From assembly GCA_948852375.1 (NCBI GenBank), contig CAQOYX010000051.1:1-10389 (forward strand): 10,389 bases of DNA. Reading direction: 5' to 3'. A model generated the notes under the pieces. It saw only the letters and a list, made by a program, of their open reading frames with translations, did not search any database and was not told the origin of the DNA. The translations under genes and the position numbers were made by a program. This DNA comes from an uncultured Clostridia bacterium. GTDB lineage: Bacteria > Bacillota_A > Clostridia > TANB77 > CAG-508. Below, piece after piece: positions 1-6,189 of the stretch (position 1 is its first letter; every line of letters starts with the position of its first letter).

Positions 1-990
1 TCTTTTCCATTTGCGAACACCATTTTCTAAATAGCGCTGGTTTTGTGTTTTATTGTATTGTTCTTCATTTTCTTTATATGTAAATTCTAATTTGTCTTTT
101 TCTAATGAGCCATACCATATTGTAAAAAAGTGTTTGCAGTTAATTCCTACAATGCCTTGAACGTGTCCATAATTACAATGCTCCATAAAATCTGGCAATT
201 TCTTTTCTTCTTCTGTAGCTTTTCCGTCATAGTTCCAACAAAAAAACTGTTCTTCTTGCCACCAAGCGTGATTTGTGAAGTTTTCTTCGCCATCTCCTGT
301 CCTTGCTCCAAAGTGATGTGATACTCTTACAATGTGCCATCCGCTTTCTTTTATTACTTCTTCATTTACTTTTCCTGCCAGTCCTCTTGTTGCTACTAGT
401 AAGTCACGTCTTACTGTTCCTACTACATCATAATTCTTTTTTAATCCATTTTTATCTTGATATGTAAGTATCGATATTCCTTTACTGCCTAATTCATCTA
501 AACTTTCTAATATTGCTTGTTGATAACTATATACTCCGCTTGTAGTTTTTATATACGCTTGTGTTACAATGTCTGTATATGTTTTTCTTACTTGCTCTGC
601 TATTGTTTTATTTAGCTGTAAAAACGTTTTTTCTATTTCATTATATTGATGTTGAATTATGTTTTGTATTGCTATCATATGTGGTTTAAATAGTATTCCA
701 TTATTTTTGGCTATGTTTATTTGCTCTATTGGTATCGCTTCTATACCTATATCTTGCATTGCTTTTAATAATTCTTGTCTCGTTTTTCCTGTGTATTTTT
801 CTAATAAACCAATTGTTTTATTATTAAGAACACCCATTTCTTTTAGCTTTTCTAAATACCAATAATCACTATTTATAAACTCTTCATTTAGTTTAAAATG
901 TTCTGCTATTTTTTCTATTAGTTCTAATTCTATTTGGTTATATATTGAAATAATCGGCTTTATTGCCTCTTGAATTTTATCTTCAATCAT
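1..990 (-). CDS. Phage minor capsid protein 2 (Phage_min_cap2-like), C-terminus cut by window edge
   Basis: Structural head protein, expected inside or at the portal vertex of the capsid. The frame is open from ATG at 990 to base 1 (330 codons, no stop), so the C-terminus lies outside the window. The N-terminal ~200 residues are mostly helical and charged. The diagnostic block is VSHHFGAR (residues 223-230), then H241 and WWQ (243-245), then GINCKH (282-287). It matches the family's HxGARPxHxxWQGK...GxNCxH signature, although P after GAR is replaced by T and there is extra charged sequence around residues 231-272. It starts 2 nt after the portal stop with GAGG spaced 7 nt from ATG, so it is co-translated with the portal. 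The order terminase-portal-minor capsid is the A118/PBSX arrangement. The assignment is from motifs and synteny. Confidence 0.85.
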   Translation of the reverse strand, partial: MIEDKIQEAIKPIISIYNQIELELIEKIAEHFKLNEEFINSDYWYLEKLKEMGVLNNKTIGLLEKYTGKTRQELLKAMQDIGIEAIPIEQINIAKNNGILFKPHMIAIQNIIQHQYNEIEKTFLQLNKTIAEQVRKTYTDIVTQAYIKTTSGVYSYQQAILESLDELGSKGISILTYQDKNGLKKNYDVVGTVRRDLLVATRGLAGKVNEEVIKESGWHIVRVSHHFGARTGDGEENFTNHAWWQEEQFFCWNYDGKATEEEKKLPDFMEHCNYGHVQGIVGINCKHFFTIWYGSLEKDKLEFTYKENEEQYNKTQNQRYLENGVRKWKR

Positions 991-992
991 AT

Positions 993-2396
993 TTATTCCT
1001 CATTTTCTTCTTGTTCTACTGGCTCTTCTGGGCTTCTTTGTTTCATTTTGTTTACATACTCTGTTGCTTCTTCTTCTGAATAATCTCTTGTTTGAACAAA
1101 ATATTCTATGTCATCTATTAATCCTGCATTTCTTTCTATTAAACTTTGAGATTGTTTCTTTTCACTATCTACTAAAATACTATCATCCCAATCAAAACTT
1201 ATATCTGGGTTTGTTTTGTGTGGTATGTTATACAGTGTCATTAATACATCTATTCCATACACTAAATCCTCTAATGCAGTTTGTAATGCTCCTTGTATGT
1301 CCGATACTGTTACATAATAATCTTGTTTACTAGATTTTATTTCTGTTGCTGTTTTCTCTTTTTCAGTTGATTTAGATAATATTCCAAATGACAAACCACA
1401 TTGACTTTCTGCTTGTCTTAACCACTCATTTAATCCATTAAATAAAGAAGTATCACGAATAGTTGGACTAAATACGTTCCAAGTTTTTTCTCCATCATTG
1501 AAATCAAGTTTTCTGTATAATCTTTTCTTTCCTTTTGGCAATATGTCATTTCCATTTTTATCTTTTTCAAAAGATGTTGCATCAACATCAAGAGCTAATT
1601 CTGAACCCTCATATTCCCATAAAGTTCTACTAAACTGCTTATCTATTTCCTCTAATATTTCTATAGCATTTGCAAATATAGGGACACCTATTAAACTTGT
1701 ATTATTTTTTGGGTTTGCAATCGGTATTTTAAAATATCCACCTAATAATCTATTTACATTTTCTATTGTTGTTATTTCTTGTATCTCTTTCCACTCAGGT
1801 ACTTGCAATAAACTTATTTTACTTCCTAGTGTATTTAAGTTATTTTTATTAGTTTTATAAGCTATATTTTTAATAGTAATTGTTGTGTTATTTAAATCGT
1901 TATATTCTAGTCTTGTATATATATCGTCGCCTTTTACGATTTGGTCGATAAAAATACCTCCAAGTAATTCGCCTGTGCTATCAAACTTTGTTGGTATAAA
2001 TTTGTTTGCGTGAATACAAGATATTTTTATTCTTCCATTGCTATAAAACGGCTTAAAAAATATGCCTCCTTTTGCTAAGGCATATTCTGTATTTGTTCTT
2101 ATATTATTTATGAATCTTTGATATATTCTATCTATCTCTTTATCTTCAACTTGCGATTTCAATTCTATTGTTACTGCTTTTGCTACCTTTTCACATATTG
2201 TTTTTGCAATATTTAATGATTTTACTTCTTCGTTTAGCCATGGTGCTTTATGATTATATATATTTGTGCATAATTCTATTAGTTTCATCATTTCATCACT
2301 TGTTGAAATATCTATATTAAAATCTTTTGATATATTGCTTGTACTAAACATTTTATTTATTGCTCCTTTTATAAAATTTACTACTCTTTCAAACAT
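993..2396 (-). CDS. Phage portal protein, A118 family
   Basis: Dodecameric portal ring subunit through which DNA is packaged and the tail attaches. The protein is 467 aa. I chose ATG at 2396 (protein begins MFERVVNF) because it has AAAGGA about 7 nt upstream and follows the terminase stop by one base. The frame stays open to 2447, but that extension lies inside the terminase gene and lacks a good ribosome binding site. A118-type portal features are visible: the early block around NHKAPWLN, and in the C-terminal half KTATEIKSS followed by DYYVTVSDI, corresponding to the family's KTATEVxSExxxxYxTR clip/stem region. The tail is acidic (EEPVEQEENEE). Length is in the usual 450-500 range. The flanking terminase and minor capsid genes support the call. 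Confidence 0.9.
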   Translation of the reverse strand: MFERVVNFIKGAINKMFSTSNISKDFNIDISTSDEMMKLIELCTNIYNHKAPWLNEEVKSLNIAKTICEKVAKAVTIELKSQVEDKEIDRIYQRFINNIRTNTEYALAKGGIFFKPFYSNGRIKISCIHANKFIPTKFDSTGELLGGIFIDQIVKGDDIYTRLEYNDLNNTTITIKNIAYKTNKNNLNTLGSKISLLQVPEWKEIQEITTIENVNRLLGGYFKIPIANPKNNTSLIGVPIFANAIEILEEIDKQFSRTLWEYEGSELALDVDATSFEKDKNGNDILPKGKKRLYRKLDFNDGEKTWNVFSPTIRDTSLFNGLNEWLRQAESQCGLSFGILSKSTEKEKTATEIKSSKQDYYVTVSDIQGALQTALEDLVYGIDVLMTLYNIPHKTNPDISFDWDDSILVDSEKKQSQSLIERNAGLIDDIEYFVQTRDYSEEEATEYVNKMKQRSPEEPVEQEENEE

Positions 2397-2397
2397 A

Positions 2398-3993
2398 TTA
2401 TTGTCCTTTCTTTCTCCAAATGCTTTCTGTTGCATAACGAACTGCATCTATGTTGTGGTTGTTCTTATCTGGATAACCTGTAATTATATTTCCGTCTTTA
2501 TCTTTTTCTAGTTCATATTCTGCAAATTCTGTTGCTGTGCCTGGGCATCTTACTGGGTCTATTATTATTTTGTTTAAACTTGCTAGCCATTTCATACTAT
2601 ATTCAACACTATTTGGACCTTTCTGTGCTCCTTTTATAAATGCACCATACATTTTATAGTCCCCAATAGATTTAGGTTCAGCACTATCTGCTGTTATTAA
2701 ATCGCTATTAGTTACTCCTTTTTCTTTTAATAGTTTCCATGTATTTTCATTTGATGTTTTGTTGCATCTTAATTCATCAAATATATATAATGTTCTTCTT
2801 GCCATATCAAAATGCATGTTATTGTAAGCAAATGGGTCAGGATACCATCCCCAGTCAATTCCTTTATATAATCTGTCAAAATGAGATATTTCTTCATCTG
2901 TAATTTCTCTCAATTCAAGATTCTCAAATACATTGCTTCCGTCTCCTGTTTCTAACCCTAAATACTCATTTTCATATATTGTTTGTGCTGTTTCTTCTAC
3001 ATATTTAGCTTCATCTATAAATGCTTGTCCTATCCACTCTTTAGGGGATGTTCTATAGTCGCTATGATGTGATAATCTATTTGGTTTTAGTATTCTTTTT
3101 TCTTTATTTACAAAATGTTGTCTTGAAGCTGGAGTATTAAAAGTATAAAATATTATAAAATCGTTTCCACCTCTAATTACAGATTGATTTATTTTTCTTA
3201 CTACATTCATACCTTGAATTTGGTCAAATTCTTCATACCATACAATTCCTATATACATATTTTTTGGTGGCTTAATAGATTTTATCTTTCCTGGGTCATC
3301 TGTTCCTCTAAAATATATTTTTTGCCCTGTTGATTTTTTGGTTGCCTCCATTGGAGAAGTTTTAAATTTATAATCTTCCATTAATCCAGGATAAGTTTCA
3401 TTTAATTTATCAATTCCCCATTGTATTTGAGCATGAACAGAGTCTTTTAATGTATTACTTACTCTTCTTATACACAAAGCACACATTTGAGGATTATTTT
3501 CTAGTAATTCTGGTATTTTTTCCCCAACAAAAGAAGATTTCAGTGAGGCTCTTCCACCATCTATCCAATATTCTAAATGTCCTCTATTGTCTATATCTCT
3601 ATTTAAATCTATAAAAGCACTTGACATATCACTTGCTGGTATTTTTATTATTCTTTTCTCTATTTGTTCTTTTTCCTCTTCTGCTCCTATAAATTCTCCT
3701 GCTGTATCCCTACAAAACTTTGCACTTTCAGTATCTCCATCAATTGCTTTTGTTACTTGCTTATATAATATTGCAGATTGTAATGTTGCATCTTCTTCTG
3801 ATATTCCTACTTTTATAAGTTTTTCTTTTGCTTCCTCTGTTGGTACTTGAAGATTTAGAAGAAGTTGCATTGTTTGTTTCATTTTCTTTTTTTGTCTTTG
3901 TACTTCTTGTGATTTTTTTCCACCTTTGCTTGTCATTTCTCGGAGTTGTCTCGGAGTTCTTTTACTGTTTGGTATTAAATTTTTCTCATTCAT
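2398..3993 (-). CDS. terL: Phage terminase large subunit (PBSX type) with N-terminal KGG small-terminase-like domain
   Basis: DNA-packaging motor: N-terminal ATPase and C-terminal RNase H-fold nuclease. The protein is 531 aa, about 100 longer than stand-alone PBSX-type TerL. Residues 1-110 resemble the small basic KGG proteins usually encoded just before terL: NLIPNSKRTPRQ, SKGGKKS (22-28), a basic helix, then AIDGDTESAKFCRDTAGEFIG (83-103). Residues ~113-531 are a complete TerL. The Walker A-like loop is GGRASLKSS (146-154), Walker B is IGIVWYEEF (248-256), and the coupling motif is FYTFNTP (282-288). Nuclease acidic clusters are GIDWGW (378-383), ADSAEPKSI (435-443) and HNIDAVRYA (513-521). 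The Walker A has A and L where relatives have GGRGSTKSS. No separate small terminase lies immediately upstream. The ribosome binding site is weak (AGTGAG). The TerL identity is firm; the fusion reading is inferred. Confidence 0.95.
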   Translation of the reverse strand: MNEKNLIPNSKRTPRQLREMTSKGGKKSQEVQRQKKKMKQTMQLLLNLQVPTEEAKEKLIKVGISEEDATLQSAILYKQVTKAIDGDTESAKFCRDTAGEFIGAEEEKEQIEKRIIKIPASDMSSAFIDLNRDIDNRGHLEYWIDGGRASLKSSFVGEKIPELLENNPQMCALCIRRVSNTLKDSVHAQIQWGIDKLNETYPGLMEDYKFKTSPMEATKKSTGQKIYFRGTDDPGKIKSIKPPKNMYIGIVWYEEFDQIQGMNVVRKINQSVIRGGNDFIIFYTFNTPASRQHFVNKEKRILKPNRLSHHSDYRTSPKEWIGQAFIDEAKYVEETAQTIYENEYLGLETGDGSNVFENLELREITDEEISHFDRLYKGIDWGWYPDPFAYNNMHFDMARRTLYIFDELRCNKTSNENTWKLLKEKGVTNSDLITADSAEPKSIGDYKMYGAFIKGAQKGPNSVEYSMKWLASLNKIIIDPVRCPGTATEFAEYELEKDKDGNIITGYPDKNNHNIDAVRYATESIWRKKGQ

Positions 3994-4025
3994 ATCATCT
4001 CACTTCGCTTTTATTTATGTTTTGA

Positions 4026-4400
4026 TTAATGTTCATCTTTACTCTCTTTCATTTGCATTGTATATCTTAAAGCATCTATATAATCATCATTTCTATTTAA
4101 ATTTCTATATTGTTCTACTATTTCATTTATAAATTCATTACTACTTGCTACTATTTCGCATACATCTTCATATGTATATTTGCTTTCATCGTCTTGTGGA
4201 TGTTCATATTCGTATAACCACACATGCATTAATTCATGTTTTAAAGTTTTTATTATATTAGCTTGATTTTCTAATAGCATTATTTCTTGTGTCTTGTATA
4301 TTGTTACTCCTAGTGTTCCGTCTTGTTTCATTTCGTTATTGATTGTTGCTTCATCTACTAATTTTATCTTCCATTCTGTATTGTTTATATTAAAATTCAT
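4026..4400 (-). CDS. Phage zinc metallopeptidase-like protein (HExxH)
   Basis: Small putative zinc-dependent peptidase of the ImmA/SprT-like phage group. The protein is 124 aa from ATG at 4400. HELMH (55-59) supplies two zinc ligands and the catalytic Glu within TLKHELMHVWLYEYEH. The downstream helix EDVCEIVASSNEFI contains E82, a plausible third ligand. The frame extends upstream to a TTG at 4472, but that lies at the likely transcription start and has no ribosome binding site; ATG 4400 has GCAGG 9 nt upstream. It is the first gene of the late leftward module, 32 nt ahead of terL. The promoter region is shared with a divergent plus-strand ORF across a perfect palindrome. The substrate is unknown. 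Prophage proteins of this type sit next to terminases but lack a settled function. Confidence 0.75.
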   Translation of the reverse strand: MNFNINNTEWKIKLVDEATINNEMKQDGTLGVTIYKTQEIMLLENQANIIKTLKHELMHVWLYEYEHPQDDESKYTYEDVCEIVASSNEFINEIVEQYRNLNRNDDYIDALRYTMQMKESKDEH

Positions 4401-4471
4401 TCTTTCAAACCTGCTTTCTAATTTTTTATATATTTTTTTACTCTTTTTACATATACTGACAAGAAACGACA

Positions 4472-4477
4472 ATTATA
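4472..4477 (-). promoter_or_regulatory. Probable -10 box for metallopeptidase/late genes
   Basis: The minus strand reads TATAAT here, in the context CACTATATAATTG. The position 17 nt upstream (4495-4500) is a poor -35 hexamer and lies inside the palindrome 4496-4512. Activity may therefore depend on a protein bound there. The resulting leader to ATG 4400 would be about 65 nt. Confidence 0.45.
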
Positions 4478-4480
4478 TAG

Positions 4481-4489
4481 TGGTATAAT
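4481..4489 (+). promoter_or_regulatory. Extended -10 promoter for plus-strand ORF
   Basis: TGGTATAAT is a consensus extended -10 element (TG-N-TATAAT). The -35 position has no good hexamer, which extended -10 promoters tolerate. Transcription would start near 4496, at the edge of the palindrome 4496-4512. Confidence 0.55.
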
Positions 4490-4495
4490 TATTCT

Positions 4496-4512
4496 CGTTG
4501 TGTTTCACAACG
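4496..4512. promoter_or_regulatory. Perfect palindrome, candidate shared operator
   Basis: CGTTGTG-TTT-CACAACG: 7-bp perfect arms around a 3-bp centre. It lies at the predicted start of the plus-strand transcript and in the -35 zone of the divergent minus-strand promoter, so one bound regulator could affect both. No regulator for it is identified in the window. Confidence 0.5.
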
Positions 4513-4697
4513 TACTAAAGAAAAAGGAGTGTTTTCAAATATGTAATCAAATTACTGGAAAAGAAGTTGGAACTGTTGTAGTACATATGTACGAAGAAAA
4601 TACAACGGGTCTTCCAATTTATACAATTCAACCTGAAAATAAACATATGTTGTCTCTTTCTCGTACAATTGAAAATACTTTAAACAAGCATGACTAG
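4500..4697 (+). CDS. Unknown small plus-strand protein, start codon uncertain
   Basis: The only convincing plus-strand ORF in the window; up to 65 aa, not recognised. The body (TGKEVGTVVVHMYEENTTG, then LPIYTIQPENKHMLSLSRT) reads as a normal soluble protein with codon use like its neighbours. The start is odd. The only legal in-frame start is GTG at 4500, inside the palindrome and about 4 nt after the predicted transcription start. A strong AAGGAG at 4524-4529 instead points to initiation near 4539-4543. There the in-frame codon is ATA (4539), and the ATG at 4541 is out of frame and followed at once by TAA. It has its own extended -10 promoter upstream and a hairpin over its stop, the layout of a phage moron gene. 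It is divergent to the metallopeptidase and convergent with the Cys-rich gene. Confidence 0.55.
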   Translation: MFHNVLKKKECFQICNQITGKEVGTVVVHMYEENTTGLPIYTIQPENKHMLSLSRTIENTLNKHD

Positions 4698-4715
4698 ACT
4701 TTATGTTCTAGTCAT
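4690..4715. terminator. Inverted repeat between convergent genes, candidate bidirectional terminator
   Basis: ATGACTAGA and TCTAGTCAT form perfect 9-bp arms around an 8-nt loop. The TAG stop of the plus-strand ORF (4695-4697) lies in one arm and the TAG stop of the minus-strand Cys-rich gene (4708-4710) in the other, so both proteins end in Asp-stop. There is no strong U-tract on either side, so efficient intrinsic termination is uncertain. Confidence 0.45.
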
Positions 4716-4881
4716 TTACCATCCAATTACTTGATGTCTTCTTTCTTTTTACTACATTGCTCTCATAGCTGCTACAATACATTGTATTATCTATCTTTCT
4801 TCTGATACAACACATGTCTGTTTGTTTATTCTTACATATACTACATAGATATTCTACATATGCTTCTATTGATGTTTTCAT
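4708..4881 (-). CDS. Small Cys-rich protein, possible zinc-binding, unknown function
   Basis: 57 aa from ATG at 4881, chosen because AAGGAGG lies 10 nt upstream; the frame is open further, to 4974, without a ribosome binding site. Cysteines at 13, 16, 24, 25 and 36 form C-x2-C...CC...C followed by SSYE, a pattern common in small phage proteins that may bind one metal ion. The C-terminal third is basic then polar (VKRKKTSSNW). It has its own probable promoter (-10 at 4980-4985) and is separated from the DUF6275-like gene by a hairpin-rich gap. It converges with the plus-strand ORF. The function cannot be named. Confidence 0.65.
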   Translation of the reverse strand: MKTSIEAYVEYLCSICKNKQTDMCCIRRKIDNTMYCSSYESNVVKRKKTSSNWMVND

Positions 4882-4979
4882 TTGTATCAGTCCTCCTTTT
4901 CTGTAAACACTATGAAAAGTAATAGACAATATTTTTTCAGCTGTAGTGGAGTGCGATGTGTACATCATCTGCAATTGTC

Positions 4980-4985
4980 ATTATA
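4980..4985 (-). promoter_or_regulatory. Possible -10 box for Cys-rich gene
   Basis: The minus strand reads TATAAT in the context GGTGGTTATAATGAC. No good -35 hexamer is present at 17 nt. It sits ~99 nt before ATG 4881 and after the candidate terminator at 5037-5062, so it would give an independent transcript. Confidence 0.35.
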
Positions 4986-5036
4986 ACCACCAAATTTTTG
5001 TATTACTCTTCATACTGTTTGCAATATAGAAAAATA

Positions 5037-5062
5037 GAGCTATGCTCTAGTGAGTATAGCTC
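5037..5062 (-). terminator. Hairpin with T-run, candidate terminator after DUF6275-like gene
   Basis: Arms 5037-5047 and 5052-5062 form an 11-bp stem with a 4-nt loop: GAGCTATGCTC, TAGT, GAGTATAGCTC on the plus strand. Plus-strand RNA has one G-U pair; minus-strand RNA has one A-C mismatch. On the minus strand the stem is followed by TATTTTTC, which fits intrinsic termination of leftward transcription. The same bases could serve another RNA structural role. Confidence 0.45.
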
Positions 5063-5065
5063 CGC

Positions 5066-5113
5066 AAAAGATTATTCTTTTTCTAAAGAAGTGCATCTCC
5101 GTAGATTTGCACT
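5066..5113. repeat. Two further hairpins in intergenic region
   Basis: AAAAGA-TTAT-TCTTTT (5066-5081) is a perfect 6-bp hairpin. AGTGC-ATCT (5090-5098) pairs with AGAT-TT-GCACT (5103-5113) through 9 bp with a 2-nt bulge and loop CCGT. With 5037-5062 they make three consecutive hairpins in the 158-nt gap downstream of the DUF6275-like gene. Confidence 0.5.
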
Positions 5114-5132
5114 CCCCCAATTTAATGGAATT

Positions 5133-5396
5133 TTATTCTTCAATGTTTATACATTTGTTTTCAAATTTTTTATAAGCATCAAAATATAATTCCTTTTTAT
5201 CTCCATTATATGTAAGCTCATAATACATACCATCTGATAAAGTTGTACTCAATAAAGCTTTATGGTTTTGCAATGTTTTACAACACCATACTACAAACAC
5301 TTCAAAATTTGGCATTGTATCGCTTTTATCTAAATGCTCCTCTGCATACTTTCTCACTTCTTCTTTACATTTTTCAATAAATCTTTTATTTTCCAT
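5133..5396 (-). CDS. DUF6275-like phage protein
   Basis: 87 aa. I recognise the pattern of a small phage family: FIEKCKEEV near the N-terminus, EEHLDKSD, EVFVVWCCKTLQNHKALLST (32-51), then SDGMYYELTYNGDKKELYFD and AYKKFENK. This corresponds to DUF6275 of streptococcal and clostridial phages, recalled from memory. No biochemical function is known to me. The ribosome binding site AAGGAG lies 8 nt before ATG. It is the first gene after the extended -10 promoter at 5532-5540, with a ~130-nt leader containing a perfect hairpin. Codon use matches its neighbours. Confidence 0.7.
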   Translation of the reverse strand: MENKRFIEKCKEEVRKYAEEHLDKSDTMPNFEVFVVWCCKTLQNHKALLSTTLSDGMYYELTYNGDKKELYFDAYKKFENKCINIEE

Positions 5397-5422
5397 TTTT
5401 TATTTCTCCTTCTACTTTTTTA

Positions 5423-5450
5423 TTTATTTTATAGCCAGCCATAAAATAAA
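5423..5450. repeat. Perfect inverted repeat in leader of DUF6275-like gene
   Basis: TTTATTTTAT and ATAAAATAAA form perfect 10-bp arms around AGCCAGCC. The repeat begins 27 nt upstream of ATG 5396, next to the ribosome binding site. It is not followed by a T-run on the minus strand, so it looks like a leader structure or binding site more than a terminator. Confidence 0.45.
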
Positions 5451-5531
5451 TCTATAACTGACTATTGAAAGGTATTAAATATTTATATAATATTAATCGC
5501 CATGTTTTTAGGTACTTTTTGACCTATACTG

Positions 5532-5563
5532 ATTATAACATGTCAAAACCGACAAAACCGACG
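5532..5563 (-). promoter_or_regulatory. Extended -10 promoter with upstream direct repeats
   Basis: The minus strand has TGTTATAAT at 5540-5532, a consensus extended -10. Immediately upstream lie two direct copies of GTCGGTTTT (plus strand AAAACCGAC at 5545-5553 and 5554-5562) in place of a normal -35. This sits 14 nt after the stop of the sigma-region-4-like regulator gene, suggesting a regulator-dependent promoter. The repeat block resembles 10334-10349. Confidence 0.6.
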
Positions 5564-5577
5564 TTTTCAAAATTTCT

Positions 5578-5991
5578 TTAATTTTTTTCTAAATATCTAT
5601 CATGCTTTAATCGCACACTACCCTCACTATAGTCTTTATTTTTATATAATCTATTCATTTCGTGTGCTATCTGCACCCAGTTTTTATTGTCTATATATCT
5701 GTATCTAAATATCTGACGTATTTCACTAAAAGGTATTGTTTCAATGTAATTTATTATTTCTTGCTGTTTATCTATTAGCATTATTTTAAATTTCTTTAAT
5801 CTCTCATACACATACTGTAGTTTATATGCTCTTTTAACATCTATTCCATAAATGACAGCATGTCCTTTGTATCCATTTTGTACTACATCTGATGCCATTT
5901 CGCTTTGTTTTTCTACTGTTTTTATACGTCTTTCTAGGTCTTGTATTTCTTTGTTTATATAAAATACTTCTTCTAGCTCTTTTCTTGTCAT
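5578..5991 (-). CDS. Sigma-70 region 4-like phage regulator (ArpU/RinA type)
   Basis: 137-aa DNA-binding protein likely to activate late phage transcription. Residues 1-85 form a charged helical coiled-coil region (ELEEVFYINKEIQDLERRIKTVEKQ; KLQYVYERLKKFKIMLIDKQQ). Residues ~86-135 match sigma region 4: FSEIRQIFRYRYIDNKNWVQIAHEM, then the recognition helix region YSEGSVRLKHDRYLEK. Proteins of this build lie just before the terminase module in many Firmicute phages and switch on the late operon. Here the gene is followed directly by a repeat-bearing promoter region. The start has GGAGGG 5 nt upstream of ATG. I infer the activator role; the HTH is seen. Confidence 0.8.
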   Translation of the reverse strand: MTRKELEEVFYINKEIQDLERRIKTVEKQSEMASDVVQNGYKGHAVIYGIDVKRAYKLQYVYERLKKFKIMLIDKQQEIINYIETIPFSEIRQIFRYRYIDNKNWVQIAHEMNRLYKNKDYSEGSVRLKHDRYLEKN

Positions 5992-6003
5992 GTGTACCCT
6001 CCT

Positions 6004-6186
6004 CTATAAATGATTACTTATATTTACTTTTCTAATTCTTATTTGTTTTGTTCTATGTCCTAATTCATGCCACGTAAAGCACTCTTTTGCATGTGTTATC
6101 ATATCTTCATATAGTACAAAATTAGGATATTCTTTTACAAATATGTACTCATGATTATTTTTACTTATTATCTTAGGTATTTTCAT
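6004..6186 (-). CDS. Unknown small phage protein
   Basis: 60 aa. The N-terminal part (KIPKIISKNNHEYIFVKEY, then VLYEDM, then KECFTWHELG) resembles short phage proteins of the KIxxKGxxYxxVKEYxNFxLxxxxxTGxKECF kind, with no known function. The C-terminus is basic (RTKQIRIRKVN). It starts 3 nt after the preceding stop, with AAAGGTG upstream. The HELGH string is judged coincidental because the position corresponds to variable HDLG-like residues in related proteins I recall. Confidence 0.65.
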   Translation of the reverse strand: MKIPKIISKNNHEYIFVKEYPNFVLYEDMITHAKECFTWHELGHRTKQIRIRKVNISNHL

Positions 6187-6189
6187 TTA

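Noticed and set aside
2397..2447. Longer portal start at 2447
   Set aside because: The extension lies inside the terminase gene with no suitable ribosome binding site; ATG 2396 has AAAGGA and the usual spacing.
4401..4472. Longer metallopeptidase start (TTG 4472)
   Set aside because: It overlaps the predicted promoter and transcription start and has no ribosome binding site.
6055..6069. HELGH (zinc peptidase-like HExxH) in the 60-aa protein 6004-6186
   Set aside because: No hydrophobic helix around it and no third ligand; the position corresponds to variable residues in similar small phage proteins.
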